64,000 bases of DNA from Ichthyophis bannanicus. Lineage: Eukaryota > Chordata > Amphibia > Gymnophiona > Ichthyophiidae. The stretch covers positions 195,912,184 through 195,976,183 of the forward strand of contig CM066044.1 in the NCBI GenBank assembly GCA_033557465.1, given 5' to 3'. Below are positions 30,533 to 41,712 of this stretch, in pieces; the first letter of the stretch is position 1; each line of letters starts with the position of its first letter. Both the position numbers and the translations under genes were made by a program. The notes beneath the pieces are model-generated. The model had not been told where the DNA came from, ran no database searches, and saw nothing but the letters and a program-made list of their open reading frames with translations.

Positions 30533-31650
30533 TTAATAATGGTTTATGAACCTTTCGTCCAGGAACTTGTCCAAACCTTTTTTAAACCCAGCTACATTAA
30601 CAGCCTTTACTACATCCTCCGGTAACAAATTCCAGAATTTGATTACACGTTGAGTGAAAAAATATTTTCTTTTATTAGTCTTAAATAGTTTACCCTGTAG
30701 CTTCATTGCATGTCCCCTAGTCTTTCTATATTCTGATAATGTAAACAATCGATCTACGTTTACTTGTTCCACTCCGTTCATTAATTTATAGACTTCTATC
30801 ATATCTCCCCTCAGCCGTCTCTTTTCCAGGTTAAAGAGCCCTAACCTTTTTAGCCTTTCTTCACAGGAGTATTCTTCCATCCCCTTTACCATTCTGGTGG
30901 CTCTTCTCTGAACCTTTTCTAATAACGCTATATCCTTTTTAAGATACGGCGACCAGAACTGCACACAATATTCAAGGTGCGGTCTCACCATGGAATGGTA
31001 TAGAGGCATTATAATATCTTTTGATTTTCCATTCCTTTCCTTATGATACCTAGCATTCTATTTGCTCTCTTGGCTGCTGCTGCACACTGGGCCGAGGGTT
31101 TTAACATGTTATCCACAATGACGCCTAAATCTTTTTCCTGGGTGGTGGTTCCTAATGTGGAACCTTGCATTGTGTAACCATAGCTTGAGTTGTTCTTCCC
31201 TAGGTGCATAACTTTGCACTTGTCCACATTAAATTTCATCTGCCATTTTGATGCCCAGTCTTCCAATTTCTCAAGATCCTCTTGCAATTTTCCACAATCC
31301 TCTTGGGTTTTAACAACTTTGAATAGTTTTGTGTCATCTGCAAATTTGATAACCTCACTCGTTATTCCACTTTCCAGGTCATTTATGAATATGTCAAAAA
31401 GCAGCGGACCCAGCACAGATCCCTGGGGTACACCACTATTCACCTTTTTCCATTGGGAAAATTGGCCATTTAGCCCAACCCTCTGCTTTCTATCTTTTAA
31501 CCAGTTACTGATCCACAGTAGTACACTGCCTCCTATCCCATGACTCTTTAGTTTTGCCAAACGTCTCTGATGAGGGACCTTGTCAAAGGCTTTCTGAAAG
31601 TCCACATACGCTATATCAACCGACTCACCTTTGTCCGCCTGTTTATTCAC
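30533..31650 (-). pseudogene. CR1 ORF2, reverse transcriptase and C-terminal part
   Basis: YVDFQKAFDKVPHQRRL (RT motif A), NSGVPQGSVLGPLLF (motif B), EVIKFADDTKLF (motif C with FADD), DKCKVMHLGKNN and QEKDLGVIVD, in a 213-residue frame ending at 31009. A second frame of 158 residues ([19 protein letters not shown]..., [16 protein letters not shown], [14 protein letters not shown]) runs to 30533. A single frameshift near 31010 separates them. Catalytic Asp residues are intact. Confidence 0.88.
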
Positions 31651-32429
31651 ACTTTCAAAAAAACATAACAGATTAGTAAGTCAAGATCTTCCTTGTCTAA
31701 AGCCATGTTGGCTGTCTCCCATTAGGCCATGACTATCTACATGCTGAGTAATTTTATTCTTTATGATGGTTTCTACCATTTTTCCCGGTACTGACATGAG
31801 GCTCACTGGTCTGTAGTTTCCCGGATCACCCCTGGAACCCTTTTTAAAAATTGGTGTTACATTGGCGATCCTCCAGTCTTCAGGTATTAGAGATGATTTT
31901 TTTTTTTGAAACTTTTATTTTCATTTTACAACAAGCAAACAGAACAACAAACCAAAGGAGACAAATACAAATAGACACATAAGGAAAGCAACCCCAATTA
32001 CCCCCCACCCCTAAGCTTCTTCTCTGGAACTGAGGAGTATCATCAAAGAGGCGTATACATATAGCAGTGATTGTACATCCAAACAAACAAAAGAGTATCA
32101 GCAATATAGACTGATCAGGTGAAATAGATTGAAACAGTCAGATGGGAGCATTTAGCGTTTTAGCATTTTAAACATAATCGTGGAGTATCCTCCATTCAGA
32201 CAAATGATAGAGGGTCTGAACGGAGAGACCAACAGATGAGGTAGTTGTTCATATATACTGTATAGACTGACAGGATGCCACCATTCATTGAAATTAAGAG
32301 GGGACCTATTTTTCCCCCAGTATTTTCCAGTAATATTAGGGTACCGGGCATACAAACATAATATAAGTTAGTATATGAATGGCCGTGTGGCATATCCTAA
32401 ATCTGTTGCTCTGGGTAGCGGTCATTTGA

Positions 32430-33130
32430 CTAACCTATCAGGAGTATAGAAACTTCGGTGGATTAAAAGAAAAAAGTGTCTGAGTAAGTGAGGGAGATCG
32501 AGAGATCCATGTCAACCTGCTCCAGGCTGGGCTCCCATGCTCCGGGGTCAAAGCTACATGCAACTCCCGCTCCCAGAATTTCGGCGCTGTCGGAGCGCAT
32601 TGGTGGATAATGGGAGTGAGGGGAGAAGCAGCCTCCATATATCTTCTAGCGCAAAATCTGTTATCAAAGCAGTAAAAGAATCAAGACTCTTGGGTGGACC
32701 ACTCGTTCTAGGCGGCAGCCAAGCTGTCAAGGGCTCAAGTACTTGGTTGAATCGCCGCCGAGCATTAATGGAGGGCTGGCAAATGCCTGTGCTAACTGCA
32801 GAATACTTGCATAATAAACAGGATTATCCACATTCGGAGCATAAATACCAATACACGTAAATTACAGTCTCAACCTGAAGGTGTGCACGGGCCCATCTAC
32901 CCTCCGTATCAAAGCTAACATCCATTACAATAGCTTACAGAGACTTCTTAACCAAAATGGCTACCCCACCACACCGCTTGGAAACAGCGGAAGAAAAGGC
33001 AGTCGCCATATTAGGCGTGGTATTAAGTTACAATGCCGCAGCAGAATTTAAATGCATTTCCTGAAGAAACATTAAAGTAACATGCTCATGATTAAGATAG
33101 CTAAGGATTTTCTTTCTTTTGATTGAACTA
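32430..33130 (-). pseudogene. ORF2 endonuclease remnant of the L1/Tx1 element
   Basis: Minus translation gives NGINSSIKRKKILSYLNHEH, LMFLQEMHL (the E of the AP-endonuclease), then KRCGGVAILVKKSL, and later NALRQRRNSGSGS-like sequence. Stops are present. The RT region expected downstream is absent. Confidence 0.65.
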
Positions 33131-33599
33131 TTAATGCCGTTTACGTTTTATGAGAAGATCTGACACAAGGCCATCTAGAAAGATTAGAAATTCTGAGAAA
33201 GAACACAATAATGCACACAATTTCCCAATGTCCCTCATCTTAACTATGTATGACTGTGCACATAACATAATAATCAATGAGTTAATGAAAATCATGGAAA
33301 CGCCCCATATAGATAAAAATAAGCACCGAGGTGCACTAGAGAAGAAGCTAAACCCCAGAAATTACTGGCGACCTAATGTCTGCGGGGAGAAACTCCAGAG
33401 AGGGCCCAAGCTAAAACATATAACCTGTAAAACTATGCATGTTTCGAATCCCACCGAGGTGCACATCATGGAGGGATAGAAGGCCAAGTAAATTATAGAT
33501 AAAAAGAAAAGTCCAGGCAGTCTCTATTCCAGGCTGAGGTCGCGCGTCGGGCCGTTCAAGATGGCGGGCAAATCCGGCGAATTACAGATCAAGATTGTT

Positions 33600-34330
33600 G
33601 AATCATAGTGGTTGGATTAGCGCATCTGATCGGCGTTATTTGGAGTCCAAAAACATTGCTAGTAGATCGGGATCTTCGAATGTTATGGCTGGGTTATGGA
33701 GAGTCACTCTGAGCTTCACTGGATATATTAGGCCAAAGTGAGCCTGTAGTTATTGAAGTCCAGGGCGAAAAGCAAGGAGTCTCCTCCGTCGGTCAACTGT
33801 GGACTTTGCCACGTCAGGGGAAAAGAAACTTTATGACTTTCAAATTCAAGATGATAGTTCGCCCGGGCAGCAGTGCAAATTTGCTCTACTTACTGGTATC
33901 GCAATAATCGAAAATTGAGAGCCCGAGGGGTCGTCCGATTGAGCGCCATATTAGCAGGAACACGATGCGCTCGGTCAATCTCCAGATCTCTGTAAATAAT
34001 AATCTTTAGCAAGGGAGGGAGAGTTATGACCAAGAATTCTCGCATGTCTCCTGCTCTCACATCCTCCGGTACTCCAATGAGCCCCATATGGTTGCAACCA
34101 GCTCGGTCATTGCTATCCTTCTGCTCTTTTCGAAAATTCTGTATCATACGCTCAGCCTTGCCCAATTTCACCAAGCGCACCGCGTGCGAGTCAAGGACCT
34201 CCGCCATGTTGTCCTGTCGTAATGGGAGACTTTCGAGCCGGTTCTGAAGTGTGCCAAAGTCTTCACGCATGGTTCGGAGCACCGCTCCGTTGGATTGTAC
34301 CAGCTCCTTCACACCGCGTATCTCCTCCAA
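33600..34330 (-). pseudogene. L1/Tx1 ORF1-like protein remnant
   Basis: The stretch at 33890-34330 (146 residues) begins with a coiled-coil-like region (EEIRGVKELVQSNGAVLRTM) and continues into the RNA-binding part: GLIGVPEDVRAGDMREFLV, EIDRAHRVPAN. The C-terminal domain continues in another frame to about 33640 (PVKLRVTLHNPAITFEDP). This is the domain order of L1-type ORF1 proteins. Frameshifted. Confidence 0.78.
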
Positions 34331-34614
34331 GATCCCCTGTGGCGTTGCGGGGTTTTCCCCAAAGTGGGGCCATCTTTTGTGGGGAAGAACTCTGTTTTGG
34401 AGCGTTTTCCGTGTGAAGAAGAGGGAGACCCGAGGTCCAGTCGCACTGGTTTGTGGCCCGCCGTTCCCCCCGAGGCACCCCGGTAAGTTCAGAGCAAAAA
34501 ATGAAATTTATGCAGGTATTAATTCAGGATTCTGAGTAGGCCTCTCGGGAGCTTCAACGCGAAGCGTCTATCCCGCTGGACATCAGGCTCCGCCCCCTCA
34601 TTAGAGATGATTTT

Positions 34615-36050
34615 AATGATAGTTCACAGATTACTAATAGCAGGTCTGCAATCTCATATTTCAGGTTCTTTCAACACCCTTGGATGTATACCATCCAGCC
34701 CAGGTGATTTGTTACTCTTCAGTTTATCTAATAGTTGTAATACATCTTCCCGATGTATCGATATTTCCTTCAATTCGTCCGCACCATTAAATACCACTTC
34801 AGTCATGGGTAACATCCCTACATCTTCCTCAGTAAAGACCGAAGCAAAGAATTCATTCAGTCTCTCCGCTATCACCTTGTCGCCTCTTAGTGCCCCTTTA
34901 ACTCCTCTATCATATAATGGACCAACTGACTCTCAGTTTTATTGCTACGAATGTACTTGAAAAAATCTTTATTTCGCGTTTTTGCTTCTGCAGCAAGCTT
35001 CTTCTCAAATTCTTGCTTTGCCTGCTTTATCAATGCCTTGCATTTGACCTGCCAGTGCTTGTGCTGTTTCCAGGTTTCGTCGTTTGGCTTTTTTTTCCAT
35101 TTCCTGAAAGATGCTTTTTTGGCAACATCAGCCTCTGACCTCACCTTGAAACCATGCTGGCAGTTTTTTGGACTTCCTTCCACTTTTCTTAAAGAGTGGA
35201 ATACAGCTGGTCTGGGCTTCCAAGATAGTATTTTTCAACAACACCCAAGCTTGATGTAAGTCTTTAACCTTTGCAACTGCTCCTTTTAGTTTTTTCTTAA
35301 CTATTTCCTCATTTTATCATAGTCTCCCTTTCGAAAGTTAAAAGGTAGTACTATGGATTTCTTTACTATCCCTCCTCCACTAATTAAATCAAAGGCGATC
35401 ATGCTATGATCACTATTGCCAAGTGGCCCCAACACCCTTATCTCTTGCACTAGATCTGGTGTTCCACTAAGGACTAGGTCTAATATGGCTTCCCCTCTGG
35501 TCGGTTCATGAACCAGCTGCTCCAAGAAGCAGTCATTTATTCCATCTAGGAACTTTATCTCCCTAGCATGTACTGCTGTGACACTGACCCAGTCGATACC
35601 GGGGTAATTGAAATCACCCATTATTATTACTGTGCTGTAATTTTTGTTAGCTTCCTTGATTTCTTTGAGCATTTCATCATCCATTTGTTCATTCTGGCCA
35701 GGCGGTTGATAGTACACCCCCACCGCCTTCCCCCTTTTTACATGGAATTTCAATCCATAGAGATTCTACAGCAAATTTAGTTTCCTGCTAAACTTTAATC
35801 TTTTCTGACTCAATGCCTTCTCTAACAGAGCGCAACCCCTCCACCAATTTGATCAGCTCTATCATTACGATATAGTTTGTACCCAGGTATCAGTGTCCCA
35901 CTGGTTGTCCTCCTTCCACCATGTCTTTGATATTCCAATCATATCTAACCTCTCATTTAGTGCTATATATTCTAACTCTCCCATCTTATTTTTTAGACTT
36001 CTAGCATTTGCATACAAGCATTTTAGAGACTATTTTATTCATATTAATTT
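34615..36050 (-). pseudogene. CR1 ORF2 endonuclease and linker to RT
   Basis: NARSLKNKMGELE opens the endonuclease near 36010. GVYYQPPGQNEQ and IMGDFNYPGIDWV, then HEPTRGEAILDLVLSG and GNSDHSMIAF (SDH motif) are at 35753-35301. The linker lies at 35183-34887. RT motif ELNEFFASVFTEED, KSNKSPGLDGIHPRVL is at 34875-34654. TETWW is degraded to SKTWW. Several frames. Confidence 0.85.
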
Positions 36051-36234
36051 GGCTATTGGTAGACATGGGTAATTTGGGATCTTTAAGCTCTGTCTGCTCC
36101 ATACTCGAGGGCATTTGGGCTACTTTACTCTTTTTTGGAACCTCTCTGCTTTTGGTAGTATCCTTCAGGGATACATTCTTCCGAACCAAAGGATTAGCAC
36201 TTACTGCTTTGACAGTGGGATACTAGCTTGGTAA

Positions 36235-36379
36235 TAGCATCACATTCCTTTTATGGGATGACATCACCAAATCTTGGAATTCTCAGTCTCCAATCTGTTG
36301 GAAGGGGATGTAAACCCATTAGTCTGGACTCTACTGGAGGAACTAAAGGAAAGCAAATTAGCAGGTAAAGTCTAATTTA
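36235..36379 (+). repeat. 3' inverted terminal repeat of F
   Basis: ATGACATCACCAAATC, GAATTCTCAGTCTCC, AGTCTGGACTCTACTGGAGG, ending GCAGGTAAAGTCTAATTTA. Same blocks as the E1 repeat at 11330-11786, and complementary to part of the ICR at 30131-30231. Confidence 0.88.
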
Positions 36380-37569
36380 TCCACTTGTAATAGGGAAGCA
36401 AATCTGCTATTTCCATTGACAAGTAGGATGTCAGACGCACAAAAGACTGACTCCCAAACTCAGGGTTGCTACACTTTATAGATAACTTGTCTATTATTGG
36501 GGATATACCTGATCAAACAATGAAACAAGACGTGCATAGATTACAAAGACTAAGTTGGTCAGTACTAGTTGAATAGATTCACTGTTTCTGACTAAGGACT
36601 GCTCCAAGCAGTAAGTCAAAGTATGAAGTGAGGACCAAGCAGCTCCAGTAAAGCAGATTTCAAAAGAGCTACAGTAGTTATAGTGACTTCAATTGATTAA
36701 AGGAGTACCAGTGTAGTAACAGAACTGTACAAGATGCTAACCGATTAGCTAATGCCAAGTCTGCTGGGATCAGAGGAGATGAACAGCTATGCTGACTTGG
36801 ATAGATTTTGTTAAGAGAATAAGCAAGAGCTTGTTTGCAGTTTAGAATGCTGAGAAAATTCTCATGTGGATGTGAAAGTGTGTGCTGTGACAGAGACCTA
36901 CTACATCTGAGAAGGGATCTACTACACTTGTGAGTATACTGTATACCTACAAGGAAATGGTCTTAAAACTTGGATAAAAGAATTTTGTGTTAAACTGATA
37001 AACAGAATTTTAAATAGGCACCCACCCTAGGCTCAATGTTTGATTTTTGGCTTTTCAAGCTAAGAAGATGGGGAAAAGTTATCATAAGGTTTAATTGGGC
37101 ATTTTCATCAGCGAGTTATTAACCCATTGACTGGATTACTTCTAGATTGTTGCGGCTCATTTTAAAGCAAAACATCTCTTGTATACATACCATCATAGTT
37201 ACTACAAAAGTGATAATCAATGTACCCCATTTGATTGTAGTCCACTTGTCACTCAATTGTTTTATCTTCTAAAGTTCCTTATAGCCTCGTAAATAAAGTA
37301 AATTTAAAAGCTACAGCAAATTTTATGCATCTCAACTTTTAAAATTAACTCTATTTATCCAGATACTGGTAAACAAATCAGTGGATACGGATAAAAAGGA
37401 GTTCATCTCAACTTCAGATTTTAATGGCAAAAAAAGTGATATTCTACACGCTGAGTAAATGCTCATCATCGCTCTTTAAACTTCCCCTAAGCAAAACAAA
37501 TAGCAAATGAATATACCTAGGAAGCTTAGTGGGTTTTATAATAAAGCATCCCTAGCAACTCTAAAAAAA
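36380..37569. other. Intergenic, nothing recognised
   Basis: AT-rich sequence beyond the F border. No ORF, RNA gene or repeat that I can support. Confidence 0.5.
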
Positions 37570-37801
37570 TACAGAGTGGAAGAGTAGCCTAGTGGTTAGA
37601 GCAACTGCCTAGTATCCAGAAGATCAAGAGTTTGATTCCCACTGGCACTCCTTGTGACCTTGGGCAAGTCACTTTACCCTCCATTGCCTCAGAAGAAAAG
37701 GCTTGGCAATCTACTTCTGGTGATACATTGCCAAGAAAAGCCCAGAGGCAGCTGGGATGCTAGGAAGTCAGCAATGACTCAACAGCACTAAAAAAAAAAA
37801 A
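37570..37801 (+). repeat. tRNA-derived SINE, second subtype with poly-A end
   Basis: Head GTAGCCTAGTGGTTAGAGCA, B-box-like GAGTTTGATTCCC, then CCTTGGGCAAGTCACTTTA. The 3' part (CTTGGCAATCTACTTCTGG, GTCAGCAATGACTCAACAGC) ends in a run of A. It lacks the L2-type tail of the other SINEs. Confidence 0.82.
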
Positions 37802-37894
37802 AAATTCCTTTAGCAGCTTTAAAAATATACTAAACATTTCACTAGGATGCAGACAGCAGTCCTTCACGCAGAGTGCCACATGTATGATTATTTC

Positions 37895-38335
37895 CTAGCT
37901 GGTGAGAGGCTGTATGTGTGCACTCTGTGCAAATAGTTCCTAGCTCTCAGGAAACATCCCAAACTCTGAAGGCTAGAGTAGCAGACTTGGAGAAGCCACG
38001 GCAGATAGAAAGGTATAAAGAGAAGACCTTCAGGAACATAGTAGAGAAGTACCACCTCCAGTCTGGCCTCTGTGCTGCCACAGAGGAGAACGTCATCTGG
38101 AATGGAGAGCTCTGTCTTCATATGTATGGCAGAAGTGAACTTATAGCCAGGATATGCTTGCTGGTTGATGCAATATCTTCTTGCATGGGATGTCTCTCCA
38201 GGTACATGTGCCTAGGAGAGAAAGGTTAGGATAGCTGGCTAATTGACAGTAAGGACTGCTTAGTACTTTGCCTCACTGGTGCAAAGGTGGCAGACCTCAT
38301 GTGTTACCTAGATAATATTTTAGACTGTGCTGGGC
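37895..38335 (+). pseudogene. CR1 ORF1 fragment
   Basis: CTCTGTGCAAATAGTTCC and a Leu/Glu-rich stretch are followed by TGGCTAATTGACAGTAAG and GGTGCAAAGGTGGCAGACCT. These match, in order, the CR1 ORF1 esterase-like segment at 44420-44560 (GGAGCGAAGGTAGCGGACTT). Highly diverged and broken at 38336 by a GGGCAGGGCCGGGTC sequence that may be a DNA transposon end. Confidence 0.5.
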
Positions 38336-38504
38336 AGGGCCGGGTCAAAGGATTGTGGCACCCTGAGTTGCCGCCCCCCTCGGGTCTGATCATGCAGTGC
38401 AAACTGCACAAACGGGTAAATTCAGTCCACTGGCTTCTTAAATGTCACCCTCCCATTTAACTTAATCTGTGTATTGTGAGTCACTAGACATAGGTGGTTG
38501 TTTT

Positions 38505-38680
38505 TTTAAGTGCCTTCAAGTCAATGCTGGTTTTGGTGACTGAACAGGCACTGGGTTTTCTTGGCAAGGTATGACCAAAGTAGATTGACAGGCCTTTTCT
38601 TCCGAGGCAATGGAGGGACTTGCCCAAAGCCACAAGGAGTCCAGGGCTCCCCTCACTCCATTCATATAGTTAGCGGTGCT
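38505..38680 (-). repeat. SINE of the second subtype, reverse strand, degraded
   Basis: GGGTTTTCTTGGCAAGGTAT, AAGTAGATTGACAGGCC, TTCTTCCGAGGCAATGGAGG, ACTTGCCCAAAGCCACAAGG is the diverged inverse of 37640-37745. Confidence 0.7.
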
Positions 38681-38690
38681 GAATATACAT

Positions 38691-39390
38691 AGTGATGGCG
38701 TGGTCATTGTATTATCTGTTTGGCTATGCCTGATATTCCGCAGACCTAAACTAAACATGTAACTAACCTGAACAGTAGCTGAATATTATCACTATAGATA
38801 ATTTTCTGACCTAATCTTGCTCTTCCACTAAACAAGCCCAAGTATACAGATAAATATTTGGCCATTCTGCAATTTAAAAGCTTGATACTATCTGTATATT
38901 TTCTGAAAATATATAGTTAGGTTAATTATGTATTTGCCAGTGAATCCCTACTTGACTTTGAATATCAGTCTGATAGGGTATAATTATTCATTCATATGGA
39001 ACACTCCCAGACTTACCAATAAAACTCTCCCAACAACAGATGCAGAGCAGAAGTAGGGTGTTTCACGTTACATTTCAATATACAAAAAATTCTATTCAAA
39101 TTCTAGTCTCATATCAGTGACAACACCACTAATCCCTCCATAGCTAGACACTGTGTCAAAACACAAAACCCTATAAAATGGACTCTAGACACCAGCATCA
39201 AGAACTCAGAAAGCACCAAACCCACCTATGGAAAATCAGCACTGCTAATATTCGAGAACACCAGTAACCCTCAGCTGGAAAAGAGAATAAGCTGAACTAC
39301 TACATATTACTAGAGAGAACCAACATGTTAACAGAATCCCTTATTTCGGCTGCACATGGAAACCCCAGACCATCACCAATTAAAGATTAA
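38691..39390. other. Intergenic, nothing recognised
   Basis: AT-rich, no supported features up to the 14-bp duplication at 39391. Confidence 0.45.
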
Positions 39391-39495
39391 GAAACTACTA
39401 AAAGGCTGGGGGATTAAGATGGTGGCAGGAAGGTGTACTGCGGCGAGCTGCTTGTTTCCTGGTTCCTGAGACTTTGAGCTTCTGCGATCGGTGTT

Positions 39496-40528
39496 ATGGG
39501 GCGCAGAAAACGCAAGCAGCTGGACTTACCCTCAGGTCCTGCTGTGTGGAGCTCTCTTGGCGAAAGGAAGTTGGTCTCTTGCGGTTTTGCTTGCGGTGCT
39601 GGAGCAGCGTTTTCAGCAGGGCCGGCAGAATATTGGTTGTCGCTGGGCGCTTCGGGTATGCAGCTCTCGCTGGAGCTGTAACACCCCCCCACCCTGACCC
39701 AGAAGTGAAGGGCCAGTAGGAGTTGCACTCCCCTCTGGCTTACCGATGAGAACACCACTGAAGGGGAGTGAAGAGGGCTCTCCACTGGCAGGGTCAGCAT
39801 CTCCAACATCTGGGGCATAGAACGGTGACAGTGTGGTGAAGTCCATGGCAGAGTGCTACTTTGGTGCAGACTGGAGCTTCGACATCTTCTGGAATTATGA
39901 CTTTGGTAAAACCAGCGGTTGTAAGTTTGGATGCGCTATAGGAAGCTATTGCAGTTGTGAATTCATCTCTTAGTTCTCTTGTGGGTGTTTTGACTATTGA
40001 CTTGAATAGGGTTAAGAATGTTTCTTCTGGGATTTCCATGGTGCAGGAGCAGCAGGCAGGGAAAATCCTCCTTATGGAACAGGAGCTGGGCCATCTTCGG
40101 GGTCTGGTAGAGGCCCAGCCTAAGGACAGCCTGTCAGAGGAAGATGGAATACTTGGAAAATCAAGTCCGATGGTGTATCAGGTATTTTAATTTCCCTAGT
40201 TCTCCAGTTTTATCAGCGGTGGAGATGCTGCGGAAATATTTTGTGGAGGTGTTGAAAATTCCTCCGGAACACTTCCCACCTGTGACTCGGACTCAATATC
40301 TGTCTATGGGGACTGGGGACCCGGGTGATGTGCCTGGAGCTGTTTCCTTGGGGAGGGGGGGGACCACCTCACTGGGTTTTTAGAGAATTCCCTGGAGGTA
40401 ATTATCGGTAGATCTACTTTGCTTGTCACTCTTGTCCTGGAGTCAGATAAGGCTTTAATTTCCCGCTCTTATTTTAGGAACTTTAATCAGGTTTTTCTGG
40501 GGTCTCAGGTTAGGTTATTTCCCGATTT
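39496..40528 (+). pseudogene. L1-type ORF1 remnant, first part
   Basis: MGRRKRKQLDLPSGP starts at 39496. A helical stretch follows (VNSSLSSLVGVLTIDLNRVK), then EYLENQVRWCIRYFNFP and LRKYFVEVLKIPPEHFPPVT, then LVTLVLESDKALISRSYF. This follows the L1 ORF1 order: coiled coil, RNA-binding LENxxRxxNLRxxxFP box, C-terminal domain. Stops and frameshifts occur. The C-terminus continues after the hAT at 46147. Confidence 0.8.
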
Positions 40529-40654
40529 GTCTAGGGCAGGGGTCTCAAACTCAAATTGCTTTGAGGGCCAAATGAGGACTTGTAAAGTAACCTGCGACTG
40601 CCGGACCTTCTCTGAGCAGGGCAGCCTTCGGGACAGCGGGTGCTGCTGATGCGA

Positions 40655-41698
40655 CTATCGGCGAAGAAGCGCTCCCTGCAACGGCCTCATGTGCGCCCTC
40701 GCCCACAGCACCGTCTCTATGGTCGCCGCCATGGTACCTAGCAATTGAAGGTAATGCCACGCCGAAAGGGCCCTGTACGCTAGAAACTTTCTGACTAGGC
40801 GCCACAGACTCCGCGCCCGCTTATCCTTCAGGAAGAGCTTCCCCGCACGTGTTTCGAAGCGAGCCCCTAGGTACTCCAGATTTTGCGAAGGAACTAAGCG
40901 GCTCTTGGACACATTGACTATCCACCCGAGGCCTTCCAGAAAGGTCACTACTCGGGCTGTAGCCGACACGCTCTCCCCCTGGGATCTTGCCCGGATCAAC
41001 CAATCGTCTAGGTAGGGGTGCACCAGAATCCCCTCTTTCCTCAAGGCTGCTGCCACCACTACCATGACCTTTGTGAATACTCACGGGGCCGTCGCTAGTC
41101 CGAAGGGTAACGCTCGGAACTGAAAATGCCCGAAAGGAACCGCAAAGCAGAGGAACCTGTAATGATCTGGTCGTATGGGAATGTGAAGGTAAGCTTCCGA
41201 GAGATCTAGGGAAGGAACTCTCCTTTCTGCACTGCCACCGACACGGAGCGCAAGGTTTCCATGTGAAAGTGAGACACCCAAAGACAACGATTTACTCCCT
41301 TGAGATCGAGAATCGGACGGACCCCGCCGTCCTTTTTGGGAACGACGAAGTAGATGGAATACCGACCGCTGCCGCATTGGTCCGGAGGAACCGGGACAAT
41401 CGCCCCGAGGTCCAACAGTCTTTGTACGGTCTCCCGGAGGGCCTTGCGCTTGGCGACCGACCTGCCGGGGGACTGCACGAAGGAGTCTGACTGGACGCAG
41501 AAATTCCAATGCGTAGCCCTCTCGGATGACTTCTAGAACCCATTGTTCGGAAGTGATTTGGGCCCAGGCAGAATAAAACTCCTGCAAGCGCCCCCCCATG
41601 GGGACTACGGGCACCTGGGCCCCCCTCTCACTGCAGCTTTTTGGGAACGAAAGAGGCGGAGGAGGCCCTGAAGCCCTTTCCTGCTCCCCGAAACTCAC
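40655..41698 (-). pseudogene. Reverse transcriptase of D, frameshifted, catalytic box intact
   Basis: FYSAWAQITSEQWVLEVIREG, RYSIYFVVPKKDGGVRPILD, SEAYLHIPIRPDHYRF, PFGLATAP and HPYLDDWLIRARS (YLDD intact, 40995-41006), then LGWIVNVSKSRLVPSQ. The pieces are in at least three frames (41081-41698, 41206-41478, 40655-41065). Confidence 0.85.
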
Positions 41699-41712
41699 GG
41701 AAACTTTGACTC

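Larger units (their letters stand above)
31901..34599 (-). mobile_element. L1/Tx1-type LINE with internal deletion, 15-bp target duplications
   Basis: Flanked by ATTAGAGATGATTTT at 31886-31900 and 34600-34614. On the minus strand the 5' end is GGGGGCGGAGCCTGATG, and the 3' end is a poly-A tail (poly-T at 31901-31907 on the plus strand). It keeps the 5' UTR, ORF1 (about 34330-33600) and the first part of ORF2 (about 33130-32430). It then jumps to a segment near the 3' end, so the RT is missing. Inserted in the CR1 at 30364-36227. Confidence 0.88.
30364..36227 (-). mobile_element. CR1-type LINE, nearly full ORF2, split by an L1/Tx1 element
   Basis: The 3' end is at 30364 (AAGAACATAAGATATGCC inverted CR1 tail). 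RT and C-terminus lie at 30533-31885; endonuclease and RT N-terminus at 34615-36050; the end of ORF1 at about 36000-36190. It is inserted between the ICR and 3' repeat of F. It carries an L1/Tx1 insertion flanked by the 15-bp duplication ATTAGAGATGATTTT. Several frameshifts show it is inactive. Confidence 0.92.
22741..36379 (+). mobile_element. DIRS-type retrotransposon F, old, 5'-truncated, heavily interrupted
   Basis: In order on the plus strand: gag from LYPVPS-like sequence at 22741, RT, RNase H, methyltransferase-like region, recombinase to about 30110, ICR at 30131-30231, and the 3' inverted terminal repeat at about 36235-36379, which ends TAAAGTCTAATTTA. Insertions: a hAT at 24079-26071, a short repeat at 27535-27660, a solo LTR at 28423-29934 and a CR1 at 30364-36227 that contains an L1/Tx1 element. 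A near-perfect inverted duplication lies at 27067-27400. Sequence is closest to E1. Coding parts carry stops and frameshifts. Confidence 0.88.

Noticed and set aside
30320..31543. Plus-strand ORFs over the CR1
   Set aside because: Complement of the CR1 RT coding strand; the minus strand carries all RT motifs.
33150..33479. 109-codon ORF in the L1/Tx1 element
   Set aside because: On the strand opposite to the element, low complexity, lies over ORF1-ORF2 spacer sequence.
38336..38500. hAT-type end GGGCAGGGCCGGGTC
   Set aside because: Only one end is visible, with no partner and no target duplication; not enough for an element call.
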